Assembly (NCBI RefSeq): GCF_964204865.1
Contig: NC_135257.1
Span: 14,592,151 to 14,656,150, forward strand
Source of the DNA: Styela clava
Taxonomy: Eukaryota > Chordata > Ascidiacea > Stolidobranchia > Styelidae
Length of the DNA: 64,000 bases
Reading direction: 5' to 3'
Of the stretch, positions 23,215 through 34,844 are shown in pieces (positions within the stretch are counted from its first letter, which is position 1; each line of letters begins with the position of its first letter). The translations under genes were made by a program, and so were the position numbers. Below the pieces are notes generated by a model. The model was not told the DNA's origin. It did not search any database and saw only the letters and a program-made list of their open reading frames with translations.

Positions 23215-24974
23215 TTATTTGAAAACTCCGGATTTGGCGGCAACTCCTCCTCTTGGTCCGATGTTCATTTTTCCTCCTGCTTGTCTCTTGTTTTTCGAGA
23301 ATTTTCCCATGTATTCGTTCACTCGTTGACGAAGTTGGTTTATCTGAAAATATTATGAAAATTTTACATGGGCATTATTAAAAAAATAGAAAAACAAACA
23401 AACATTTGTTGCCAGAGCTTACATCATATTTTTGTCGATCAATTCTTTGTTCAAAATCGTATTTTTCTTCTTCCAATGTGAAAAGCCAGTCCCACAACTC
23501 TTGTGCTTTTTCTTGAAGTCTGAAAAGAAGAGTAATAATTGGTAACTGGTAGTTTTGAACAACTAATTTCATGTATATCAATATAAAGAAATACTTACTT
23601 ATCGCTGTTCAAATGATCGATGTTCAGTGGTTTTCTTCGGTCAGCCAATATCTTCTTCTTCTTTTCACGATCTGTCTGTCTCTTGTTGGGTTTGTTCTTT
23701 TCGGCCTTCATTTTTAGTACAGCGTTAAATAAATTTCTCTTTTATCTTATTTAAAACCATTATAACGAGCATTGAATAAACTTACTCTTGCCAAGTATCC
23801 ACCGTAGTGAAGAGACATGTTTGCTATTGCTGCCTTTTTACGAGCTTCTTCTTCCACTCTTTTTTGTTCTTCTTCTTCTTCCTTTCTCTTTCTCTCTTCC
23901 TGGAATATGAAAAAATAATACGATAGATATAAGAAATATTTTTTAAAATGAAAAACTGCAATGAATGGCTCTTTTTTTATCAATTCATTTTTAATTACTT
24001 GGATGATTCTACTTACCTTTTCGCGAGCCATTCTTTCTTTCTCTCGTTCTTGACGAATTCTCATTTGTTCCTCACGCTTCTCTTTTCGTTTTTCAATTCT
24101 TACTCGTAGTTGTTCAATATCTTCTTCGTCCTTCTTTCTCGTTTCAAAGTGGGCTTGGATGAGTCCCTGAAGCTCGCTAAGATCCTTGTCCATTCTTTTA
24201 CGTTGGATATCCTCAAGATCAAGAACTTCTCCGTCGGGAATTTTTGGAGGTGCCATGGCAGGCATGGAAAATCTACAAATAAAAGTGATGGACAATGAAT
24301 TGAATAGATTTCCTATATTTATCATACTTCATTATTTCACTATTTTTGGAAATTTAGGTCTTTTGCATTTTAGAAATATGGATTTTCCGACAAATTATGG
24401 CAATAAACTGAAAATGGTATTGGCAAGTTTTTTGGTAAACTAGATTTTTAGAAAATTCAACTTCAACATGTTACAAAAACTATAACAAATCACACTAGCC
24501 AGCGAAAATGAAATTTGATCAAATCATAAAGCATTTTTTTTACTTACTTTGGTGGCGCTGGTTTGTCATTTTTCTCTTCTGGTTTTGTTTCCTCGACCTT
24601 CTCAGGTTCGGGTTCAGCTTCCTCCTGCAATGTGAAATTTAAGTTGGTAGTTTTCAGTTTATATAAGGTACAATAATGAAAGTATGCAAATTATTGCTTA
24701 TATAAGAAAAATAAACAAATGGCAATAACCTGAACTTCTACTTGTTCCTCCTCTTCAACTTCTTCTACCTAAGAGTCAAATAACAAATTGAAATGTGGGA
24801 AATAAACAACTCGCAAGATTTTAATTAATATCGAAATTTACTGTTTAAATTATTTGGTAAAATATATTTGTCTGTGTGTCTATAAATTATGAACGCATCA
24901 GCTCTAGAAAAAATTCTACAAATTTAAGAGAGCTCGCTTACCTCAGATTCGTATTCAGATTCGTGATCCGACAT
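23215..24974 (-). CDS. TNNT: Troponin T, gene 3 of 3
   Basis: Thin-filament troponin T, almost identical to gene 2. Coding exons 5' to 3': 24942-24974, 24730-24768, 24548-24624, 24017-24272, 23786-23899, 23599-23705, 23423-23519 and 23215-23343, predicting 283 residues. Order of parts: [11 protein letters not shown], acidic exon [53 protein letters not shown], the tropomyosin-binding [20 protein letters not shown], the charged coiled coil, [11 protein letters not shown], the heptad region [20 protein letters not shown] and the tail [20 protein letters not shown]...GVFK. All exon lengths equal those of gene 2 except exon 2 (39 versus 51 nt). A leader piece (24975-24993) and a non-coding exon from 25169 precede the ATG. 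Similarity to gene 2 in introns and flanks shows a recent tandem duplication. Confidence 0.95.
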
Positions 24975-25168
24975 ATTGAAAGGGTTAGGATATCTAAATA
25001 TAAAAACAATTTGCTATGGTCACAGTTCACGGTTTCGCACATCGAAACAAAACCAACACAAAGCCTATATTTAATATATGAATCTTCATCCGAACTTTAC
25101 TATGAATAGTATATAGTCTTAGTAGATATAGTCTTGAATATTACACTGACAAGCAAAGTAATGCATAC

Positions 25169-25345
25169 CTTTTATTTACTGAAGAACGAATGTAAAATTG
25201 GAAGACACAAGTCGAGAGTGATTTGGAATACTGCCGTTAGTATTTTATAAGCGAGTTGATTCGCACCTTCTACTATGGAAGCGACAATGTGTTCGCTGAT
25301 GGCTGAACTGAAAAACGTTCGCCGTACTCGTCGCTGTAAGTTATC
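25169..25345 (-). promoter_or_regulatory. Promoter and leader exon of troponin T gene 3
   Basis: On the coding strand a TATA-like TTATAAAATA lies at 25241-25250. It would place the start near 25212 and a non-coding exon of about 45 bases ending at the GTATGC donor (25163-25168). Blocks TTCTACTATG, AAGCGACAATGTG and GAAAAACGTTCGC are shared with gene 2 upstream DNA, which suggests shared control. Confidence 0.6.
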
Positions 25346-25349
25346 ACCT

Positions 25350-27240
25350 GAAGTGTGAACAGATGTCTTTTTCGAGGAGGTTTGCCGTCAGAAGCTTTTT
25401 TTTTTACCAGTTAAGCGCAAAAGACATAGGACAACGTTTTGGCGTTTTTAGAAAATTTCATTTACCTGATAAAACGACGATCCGTCCTATAGGTCTCATA
25501 ATTGAGTAATTTGAAAAAATGGTCTACATTCCATATGACATGACATATTTATGGAAGTACAGAAAGTACATTGGTTTTGAATAATTTCTGAAGCATATGT
25601 CGTGTGTGTCTGTATAGTGTGGCTTGCGTATAGTTCTATTATGTTGACATAAACAAACAATTATATATATATATATAGGATGTCAATATGAAACGTGCTA
25701 CACAATTTTTCAGTTTTCAGCCATTGCCCCCACTTCTTTTTGGTAGTCGCTCATGCCCCTGGAACAATATCCAATGTCATTCAGGCATGGCATAAGGCAC
25801 GATCCCTATTTTTTGTGGGTATGATAATAGCTTGTCAGTCATTTTTACCAGGTATAAAGAGGCATGGAAGGTATAATGTCACGTTATTGATCACGTGTTC
25901 TGACATGTTCTGCATCGCTCTTTGAGCAATCCATTTTTACGAGTCTTCCGCATAATTCTGAGCACCAACAACTTGGAAATTGTGCAACAATTTTAATTAA
26001 ACGAAAATGTTTTGCTGATGTGTCTTAAAACGGGACATTTTGTGGTTTGCCATTGCGATGATCGAGTATTACATACGAAGCAACAATGTATTTCAATCAT
26101 GTTATGTTGCAATACAGACAACGAATTCAACGAGATGCTTGAAAATATTAATTGAAGCACCATTAGGTATAATTTAATTTGTCACCAGGCAGTAAAAGAA
26201 TGGCTAACGCGGCGCGGGAACAAAAAAATTATTTGTCGAATTTCTATTGGCTAACAACCGGCAACGCGTACCGGTAAAGTAGCATACGGCTGGCCCACTT
26301 CATGACGCAAAAATCAATAAATCCACGTTGTAATTATTGAAAAACACATGTTGGAGAGAAAATTATATTGAAATTGGTTGCTTCCTTGGCGAAGGAACAT
26401 CAACGTATGTCATGGTATGCCTATGTTCAGTTTGTAAGTTTGAGAAGTAACGGATACTTTGCAGATTTGTCGTTTGAGAAATCACCATACACTGTTTGAT
26501 AGAAAATAAACTTGAAGCATCTGTTAAATCAGGATGGAAATTTTTGCGTATTGTTAAAGATAAACTGCGGCCTTACAAAATTATAGAATTTGATAATATT
26601 GAGATTTTGGAGAGATAATATTTTTTAATTCGCTATAAGATCGCTTCATTTAGATCTTCATCTTATGTTTCTTGATATGATTCTATTGTTATTATTATTT
26701 TTATCAGCTGTCAAACTATTTATCAAAATGTATTCATTATTGTATTTATGCATTCAAAAAGCTTTTAATGAAAAATGCAATACTTATTGATAATTATATG
26801 CGTTAAATATTTATTGAATCGCGCTGCCGGCGTCCCTATGCTTCAATGATCACGACAGATTGTATTTTATTTTGCGATAGTGATTGTCGAGAGTACACGT
26901 AGCCCAACATTTTACGATTTTGCGTTCGTGACGATTCTATTCTGTACTGTCGGTACGAAAGATGTAAACCGTGAATTATATTGGTTCGTGAAGGTTTAGT
27001 AAGGTTTACTCCAAGACATATTTTCAGTTCCTCGGTTGGGGAGATGGTAACTTTCATGTTTTTGCCGAACGTAGGGGAAAACCCACGAAACGACTTTATT
27101 TTGAGGCATCTAGTTATGTTGCCAGATGAGCTTATCCAGTTATCGCTATGTCACCTGTCTTGTCGGATTTTTATACACTATATTAATCTCAATTTCAGAA
27201 TAGATTTTTATATATTAAAATATTTATACATTGTATTGAA
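25350..27240. other. Intergenic region between divergent troponin T gene 3 and CRELD
   Basis: About 1.9 kb between divergently transcribed genes, containing an (AT)n run near 25663-25677. No supported coding exon. It must hold the CRELD promoter, but no convincing element was recognised. Confidence 0.45.
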
Positions 27241-27241
27241 A

Positions 27242-30200
27242 ATGGTGAAATCAATTATTCTCATCTCATTATTATTGGTGTTTACAATTTGTGATGCTGA
27301 GGAAACAAAATCTAAATGTGATGGATGCCGAGATCTTTCAAGGGGAATTTTAGATGTGAGTAACTCTTTTTTCCATTTTGCTATTAAATCACCAAGGCAA
27401 GCGTTTTAACGTTAAATTATATGGTCTAAAACAATGTTCCCTCTAATTTTTTGTAGTATATGTGCGCAGAAATTTTGTTGTGTGCGCACTTTTTTGGAAA
27501 TGACTAATATTTGTGCAAAAACCAATGAGGAAATTTCGGCGTTCTAACCGGGTGATAGGTGGGCCAACAACAAACTTTCTCAACCTGCCAACCGCGCACA
27601 TTTTTACATTACATCGAAATACGTCTGTGCGCAGTAAATCTATGCGTGTGCGTAGCCTCTGAAAGCTGTGTGCGCGCGCACACGCGCACACCTTAGAGGG
27701 AACACTGGTCTAAAATAAGATGCAGACGTGAGACTGTAAGATGAAAGATGTGATAAATTGCTATGAATATGAAATGTCCCATAGCAGCATAGCTGAAACT
27801 AATAGGCCAAGTGTTTATTATTCTGTAATTACTGATTGCTTCCAACATCTGAGCATACGTAGGCTACATATTTAATTCTAGTAAATGAAATATAGACGAA
27901 ATATTAAATTTGTCTTTATAGAACATTTTTTGAAATCCAAAATTGTTTTACCCTTTATTCAGTTCAGCTTGATGCAGTTGTGTGAGTTATATTTAATAAT
28001 TTCAGGGTCTGGATAAAACAAAAAAGAAGAATTTTGAAGGTGGCGATGTCGCATGGGAGGAGAAAAAGCTTGGAAAATATAAAACAAGTGAAACAAGATT
28101 GGTTGAAATATTAGACACATATGCTTGTAGCAAAAGCAATCATAGATGTAACACTATCTTAGAAGAAAAAGAAGAAAAAATTGAATTTTGGTACAAAAAC
28201 CTGTAAGACATCCTTTTTTTATTTAAATTGTTTTTTATTGCAGCCTATGTTGGGCTTAATTAAATTTTTAGTAATTCGCTTGTAGTCTAGGTTAGCTATC
28301 GCCAATGGCGTGTATCCTATGAGAAATACAGCTGTCGTCATTTTTGTATTTTTATAAGCAAATATCTGAGATTCGAAACTATTTTTTCAGACAAGATGAG
28401 AAGCCATTGTTTGATTATCTCTGTGTTGAAGAAGCGCAAGGTATTTGATTCTATTGGTTTTAGGTATCTATTCTAATTTATAATCATAATTGAATCAAAC
28501 TGTCGAGTATTGCAGATTGGTTTATTGTTAATAAAAAATCTCAATGCTAGTTTCGAATTGACTGCTAGTTCAGCTTTTTGCACTTCCGTGGTGTCATGAA
28601 TACCAGTATATTCTTAAATTTAAGCAGCTTTATATGCAAAGAAAAAACTGTGCTCTGTAATGTGCTCTATTTATTTGAATTCACTCTTAATAAGCTTTAT
28701 GGATGCTTTAAGGATGTATATTCATAATTGACTCTTCTCAATGTTGAACTTTTTGAATCCATGTCCAAGATGTTATTAATGCTGTTGCATTTTTTTAGTT
28801 TGTTGTCCTGATGATACTTTTGGAGCAGATTGTGAAGGTATGTCTATAATATCTGTCATTTATCTATGTCCGACTGATAATCAGTCACTGGAAGCTTGTG
28901 AATCAAGTCCATTTTCTGGTTATGTTTGTTTATTCTAGAATTTCCCACAGATTTGATATTTTAAGCAAACTTCACTAGTAATAATAATATTGTTAAAAAT
29001 TAAAATGAGTGAACACTTTCTTCTATCATTCATACATAACGATGTTTTTCTTTTTAGATTGTCCAAAAGGTACATCCGACAAGGTTTGCTTTGGACGTGG
29101 AAAGTGTGAAGTGAGTAATATGAATATTTTTTTGTTATCAATTTTACTTTAGTTTTTATTTTGTTGCTTCCAAGTCAAAATCATTGATAATTCTATTGTA
29201 ACTGGTTGATAATTTATGAAATGTTCAATATTTCCAGGGAGCTGGTGATCGAGAGGGATCAGGCAAATGTGTTTGTGATGATGGATATTCTGGTGAATTT
29301 TGCAGCGATTGTGGAGATCAACATTTTGAAACCTTTCGTAATGATACTTATACTATGTGTGCACGTAAGATTTTTTGTTTGTAATTGAAAAACATTTTGA
29401 CATTTCATTGAATATTCAGGTATCATATTATTACTCTGAATTTGTCTCATTTTGTCAAATTTTTGCTTTTTAAAGCTCATTCAAGGGCAGACTTGTATAA
29501 AGAATATTACCTTTTTTGCAGATCATAAAAATAATTCTCGATCGAAGTAAAATTTTCAAGCAAACTAGGAATAGTGTGGCATGTTATTAAAATAGGTTTT
29601 GATGTCGTTATCTAAAATGTTTATTCAATCAGTATTTGAACCGAAGTGAGTATTTCAGAAGTTGTTGCATCCTAATTGTAATTTTTTTGTTATATCTTTA
29701 TTGCAGTATGTCACAACTCATGTAAAACATGCAAAGGTAATAAATCGACCGAATGTTCAACATGTATGGATGGATATAGATCAGAAGAAAATATTGATAA
29801 TGAAGATGAATTAAAATGTGTTGATATAAATGAATGCGTTGAACAAGCAAACCTGTGTCCTGTTGGTACATACTGTGCGAATAATGAAGGATCATATTCT
29901 TGCGAAGGTATGTGTGCGATATTTTAAACTTTGGTTCATTATAGCTCTAAACTAAAAATATTTGTGTTGTGGACTGTGGGATCATGATGCTGTCGCATGG
30001 TGCGTAATCAGTCCTGTATGCATTTTATTTCACTGGATGCCTGCACCGAACTGCAATTCCATAAGTAAATTGGAAATCTTGCTATTTCAAAAAATTTTCA
30101 CATGCATGCTTTGAGTTTTCGTTTGCGGCCAACTTATAGTACTCGCTGTAATGATTTTCAGTGATTGCGCAGAATAGTGTAAGATATACCATCATTGTTC

Positions 30201-33200
30201 CTGTAGAAAATTCCAAACCTTCATACCAAGAAAGTTATGTGTTGTGGCAAGCATTAACAGATCGTATCAACCTATTTTTGCCATTGTTTAGTCTTACATT
30301 TCCATCACCAATGCCATATTGCTAGTTACAAGTTATGAATAAATTATGCCCTGTCCTGCATTAATTATGATGACATCTGTCAGTATGTTTTGGACAATGC
30401 TCAAGACAGATTCTACTGTATTGATTGTTTTATTTAATCCTCTGTAAAATATAAAATGGAACATTTTTAAAGATATCATGCGACTTCGTCCGTCCTCAGT
30501 ATAAGATTATCTGAGCATTTATTATTCTAAAACACATTAAATGCCTTCAAACGAATATATACATTTAGAAATGTTGATAAAAATATATGCAGCATTTCAT
30601 CCTAATATCCAGTGAACACTTATATCATGTCAGATTATGTTAATCTATTCAGATATGCTAAAATTAGTGAATGATCAGCCTATCTACAATGCAGTCTTTT
30701 GGTATATACCTACATAAGGAAGTTTGTTCTTATATGTGGGGGTACATTTTTTCTTTTAAAAGTGCCATTTAATGACCTTTTTTCAGCATGGACCTGTCAC
30801 CCATTCTGTATCAAATGTTATGGCCCACTACACACTAATTGTTTTTCCTGTCGTCCCGGACTGATTATGCGTCACCCATTTATCTGCCAAGGTTTTATCG
30901 CAGAACTTGTTGTTGTTTCTGTACTAACGTTTGTGTTGTACTCTGTTTCGTCTGCTGTTTGTAGAATATCTTAAGCTTTTTCTATTGCGTTTCAGTAAGT
31001 TATTTTTAAGTGATTATGTATTGACCTATTGAAAATTGAATATCTTCAAATATAACAATAACAACATACGATACAAAAGTTTTATTAATAATTTTTCATT
31101 TTGCAATTTTCTCACTTTGCATAGTTAGGCTTATTGAGATTTTGCTTGAAAATCAACACCCTTGTGTATTCTAACAAATGAGTCTGTAACATATTGTTCT
31201 GCATATAAAAAACAATAACCCTGCTTGCTCGAAGAAATTAATCCCTAGTGTAAATATCCTGGGATTAAATGATGTTTTGCATTTGTGTGAAAAATTGCAT
31301 TTGTGCTGTCAAGATTTCACTATTTGCAGCATGTAACCCAGCGTGCTCTTCTTGTTTTGGACCTTCTTATCGACATTGCCACTCATGTAAACAAGGAATG
31401 ATTATGAATTATCCATATTTATGTCAAGGTAAAATGAAAGCAAAACATTTTGAAATCATTTCATGACATCTCATCACCTCATGATATACGGTAGTTTCCT
31501 ACAACAATATATATTCATGGTGATGCATTTAAACTGCTTCATGGGTACTTGGTATTACTGCAGAACCGCATACAAAATTGTGATTATAAATTCATAATTA
31601 ATTTGAGCACAGTTAACTTTCATACATCTGTTCAGCCTTGAACATTTCCCCTTGGAGTCTATATTCTCATTATATATTATTATGTTTATTTGAAATTTTC
31701 TATTATGCCAAAAAATCAAAACTTTTCAAACAGTGATATTGCGATAGTCCATGGAATTTACAAGTACCGTAATTATACAGGACTACGATATGCCATTTCT
31801 CACAATATGTAGGAAGATACTTGTCAATTTTGAAAGGAATGCTGAACATATTTTAAAGTAAAAGTTCTAAAAACTGATCATTAATAAAAAAAACTGTTGT
31901 AAGCAAATCACATTAAAATCTTTCAACTTAAATATCAAGGAATTTTGATGAATTCTTAGATATTGTAGAATCATTTCAAGTACTGGCTAATGATGAATTT
32001 TATCATCATAGTTGAAAACTTCATAACACTTATGAATTTTTTGTCATCAAATGTTGATTGTTCATGTAGTTGTGCATTGTTGTGGTCTGTCCTTTAGTGT
32101 TTCATCTGGGAAAATGATATCATTTTGTTCATTTGTGTGCATAGAATGGTTAATTCTTTAAACGTAATTGAAATTCTTAAAACGTCGCTGCTCGCCGGTA
32201 TTCAAATGCCTTTCGGTTGTGTGCTTGTATAGCTTCCAAATGAAACTGACCTGAAAAAACATCCATCTCCTTGGAACATATAAATGGTGAAATTTCAGGC
32301 TTACAATAATTTTAAAACAGAAAAGTATGATTTTGCAAACAAGTATGACATTTTTCCAGTAATTAATTAATTCCAAAAATGCACTTTATTTAAAACACAT
32401 GTGTCTTGATAGTGTCATTCCTGCCTGTTTGTGCCCATGTTTTCCGAGATCTGTTACTCCTGAATTGACTGCTGATATTAATTCTCACACTGGCATACTA
32501 ATGTTTCAAACAAAACTAACATATTTAGATATCTTAGAGTATGATCACGGTGATCATCATCATTATTTGCACAGCATTTGTAAACACGAAACAAAGGAAA
32601 TTTAGTTGAAGACCAGTTCATAATTGACTTTGGAACGAAATTTCTATATCAGATATAAATAAATCAAGCCCCTTTCCAGTTAAGTTGCAAAAACCTGGAT
32701 AGACTTGATTGCTCTTCAACTATATTTCCTTATCCTTATTTGTCGGTGTCTGATTTGGAGTATTGATAATATTTAGACATTGATGAATGTGCCAGTGGAG
32801 CAATCTGTCTTGGTATGTACGAAGTTTGTGTCAATACACTGGGACACTACAAGTGCGCATGTGCACGATATTTCAGGAGAGACCCCGTTTCTGGGCAGTG
32901 CCAGCCCGATCCAAACATATACTCAAGAATGGTACCACCTTCTGCTCCTAGCAAGGCAGCAGACAAGGGAAAGGCCGAAAAAGCAGATGAGGGTGAGATT
33001 GTAGTTGGAAACGAAGTAGAAGACTCGCTCAGTGATGATGATATAAAACGACTTGTAGTTGCTGTTGTTATATGCATCATCGGTACTGCTGCGGCGGGTG
33101 GGAATTTAATCTGGACCGCATTGTTCTTTTGTAGCATAATCGGTGCAGGCGTCTGGTGGGCATCAGATAAAACTGATGAGCTTGCCATGTCCATGATACC

Positions 33201-33222
33201 ACAACCCCATCAAGAATTGTAG
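27242..33222 (+). CDS. CRELD1: CRELD (cysteine-rich with EGF-like domains), membrane isoform
   Basis: ER/secretory-pathway protein of the CRELD family. Exons: 27242-27355, 28006-28202, 28391-28440, 28799-28837, 29058-29110, 29238-29364, 29707-29907, then 30787-30891 and/or 31330-31428, and 32777-33222. Phases all agree. Signal peptide MVKSIILISLLLVFTICDAE; CxxC motif CDGC at residues 26-29, a family hallmark; the DUF3456 (CRELD) region includes GDVAWEEKKLGKYKTSETRL. Next come an EGF-like part (GKCVCDDGYSGEFCSDCG), furin-like repeat 1 (CHNSCKTCKG), a calcium-binding EGF (DINECVEQANLCPVGTYC), furin-like repeat 2 (duplicated exon) and a second calcium-binding EGF (DIDECASGAICLGMYEVC). Two hydrophobic segments, LVVAVVICIIGTAAAG and WTALFFCSIIGAGVWW, lie near the end, as in CRELD1. 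The length is 408 residues without a repeat-2 exon and 441-443 with one. A poly(A) signal lies at 33457-33462. Confidence 0.92.
27432..27707. mobile_element. hAT-type MITE with perfect 8-bp target duplication, CRELD intron 1
   Basis: The ends CAATGTTCCCTCTAA and TTAGAGGGAACACTG are near-complementary. GTCTAAAA flanks it exactly at 27424-27431 and 27708-27715. The interior is rich in GTGCGC/GCGCAC runs. No transposase. Confidence 0.85.
30787..30891 (+). CDS. CRELD1: CRELD furin-like exon, copy A (35 codons, phase 1-1)
   Basis: The acceptor TTTTTTCAG is followed by a frame reading CHPFCIKCYGPLHTNCFSC then PGLIMRHPFICQ, ending at G|GT. Length is 105 nt with phase 1 on both sides, so inclusion or skipping keeps the frame. 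It is homologous to the exon at 31330-31428; both encode furin-like repeat 2. It starts AWTC where copy B starts AC. The donor (GTTTTA) is weaker than that of copy B. Confidence 0.75.
31330..31428 (+). CDS. CRELD1: CRELD furin-like exon, copy B (33 codons, phase 1-1)
   Basis: TATTTGCAG acceptor; the frame reads CNPACSSCFGPSYRHCHSC then KQGMIMNYPYLCQ; donor G|GTAAAA. Length is 99 nt, phase 1 on both sides. The Cys spacing and GP, SC, IM and CQ positions match copy A, so the pair is a tandem exon duplication. CRELD proteins normally have one such repeat at this place, hence mutually exclusive use is likely. Confidence 0.85.
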
Positions 33223-34844
33223 CTATTACGTACCCTTAAACTAACCAGCTATCAAATAATGATTTGATCTGGATACTCGGAGCACATGAGATCATTATGT
33301 GTTCTTCTGATTCAAATGGCTCACCCAAATCATTATGGACTCGTGTGATATTATATGTGTACCATGTGCTTTTTATTTATTATTTTGTTCAATTTCTATC
33401 AGAGTTGTTACATTAATAGGCGAAATATCACTACTGATATCAACTATTAAGAAAAGAATAAAAATTCATTTAGTTTTATTGACATCCTACACATCTAATG
33501 TCCAACATATATGCTGGCTTCACTATACTTGATTGAATTTGGTCTATAACTTAGTTATTTCATCCATAGTTGCGCTGAATGACATTTGACTGCATATCAT
33601 CCAAGATCCAACAATAATTATTTTGATGCAAAATTCCAAATTTGGTTGATATCCATCACAATTTCATATTCTTGCCACTAATATTTGTCAATGAGGATAT
33701 GTCTGTATTGTATAACACCTATTTATTTTATTATGCAACCGTATTTTGTTTACTGAAAATTCAGCATTTTGACATCAACGTCACAAAATTTGTATATTCT
33801 CTTATTTATTTACTTTACATATTCATATACTACCAAATTACTGTATTTACCAAATTGATTGGAAATAGTTACAGTTTCTTAATTCACTGGCGTTTTACCC
33901 CTGTAAACATATACATTATGGATTGTCTGTATGTAAGATCATTGTTGAAATTGATATTAACATAAATCTGTACTGGTCTAGCCTGGAACTGTTAGATATG
34001 TTGGAATAGGACTTGACCACGCCGCTCGTCCTGATTCTCTTTTAATCTTGACCACGCCGCTCGTCCTGATTCTCTTTTAATTTTTCCACTCTGAAGTAAA
34101 ATGTAGTCGCCCTTTATCCATACGAACGGTACTCGATAGTAAAGTCATGTATGCATCACTTGATACTTTTTTATCTCGCAGTTCTATTTATCACTTTTCT
34201 AATCGCTGTTATTGTAAATAATTGGTCACTGTGATTTTGTGCACTTTAAATGTATGTATTACGTAGGCTTACGGACATCTGATAAAATCATACCTGGATA
34301 GCTTTGCGTTTTTTTTTATCGAAATTCGGTCGTAATACTAGTATAATTATGGCCTTTCGTAATTTTTTTCCTAATTTTCCAATGTAAAATTCCATGTTTA
34401 TTAAAAGTGTAATATATAAAAGATTTACTCCCCAAAATATACTCAAGAGTAGTATTCTTTGCTTCTATTATTTACTTAGTACAGACAATTCAATTGAAAT
34501 TGTCTGAAAATTTTTTTCGTATTGTACAGCTATTAACATCCGTATTATTAATAACATATTTCCATGCTTAACATAGACTGGTGACCAGACGAGATGCAGT
34601 GGTTTGCCATATGGTCAGGTGTCTTATCGGCTACTCCCTACCCCGGTGAAAGTGAATATCCTATCCCAACAGCCTTGTATAACTTTTAGTTCGTAGTCAG
34701 TGATCGCGCTTGATATTTGCATCCAACCTTTGTTTATGATACGCAGAGAAAAAAGAAGAAACTCCAAAAGAGGAAGATGAAACTAAAAAAACTGAAGAAG
34801 ATGGCGAGAAGAAAGAGTCCGAGGAAACAAAGGAAGAACTTTGA
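32777..34844 (+). CDS. CRELD2: Alternative 3' end of CRELD: soluble, KEEL-terminated isoform
   Basis: Inside the last membrane-form exon a strong donor (AGG|GTGAGA, cut after 32992, phase 1) lies just before the two transmembrane segments. At 34747, after ATGATACGCAG, a phase-1 acceptor opens a frame coding EKKEETPKEEDETKKTEEDG, then EKKESEETKEEL and a stop at 34842-34844. Joining 32777-32992 to 34747-34844 keeps the frame, removes both membrane segments and adds a Lys/Glu-rich tail ending in KEEL, which fits the ER-retrieval pattern [KRHQSA]-[DENQ]-E-L. Such a product would be luminal, like vertebrate CRELD2. Its length would be 364 residues plus one furin-like exon. An AATAAA at 35536-35541 could end this transcript. 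This is inferred from splice sites and phase; transcript evidence is lacking. Confidence 0.7.
34012..34081. repeat. Exact 35-bp tandem duplication
   Basis: A 35-bp unit beginning CTTGACCACGCCGCTCGTCC occurs twice head to tail (34012-34046 and 34047-34081) without mismatches, so it is recent. Confidence 0.9.
34570..34675 (+). mobile_element. SINE tail fragment
   Basis: GACTGGTGACCAGACGAGAT, TTTGCCATATGGTC and GTGAATATCCTATCC match the tail of the SINE at 1561. It lies about 75 bases before the KEEL exon of CRELD. Confidence 0.6.

Larger units (their letters stand above)
33223..34746. other. CRELD 3' UTR (membrane form) and intron before the KEEL exon
   Basis: Holds the poly(A) signal at 33457-33462, the 35-bp tandem duplication at 34012-34081 and a SINE tail at 34570-34675. 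An open frame of 107 codons at 33642-33965 shows no family similarity and is not called. Confidence 0.5.

Noticed and set aside
23747..24325. 192-codon minus-strand open frame in troponin T gene 3
   Set aside because: It is two real exons read through the intron between them; splice sites and comparison with gene 2 show the intron at 23900-24016.
33642..33965. 107-codon plus-strand frame after CRELD
   Set aside because: AT-rich, hydrophobic by composition, no splice or family support; it lies in the inferred intron before the KEEL exon.
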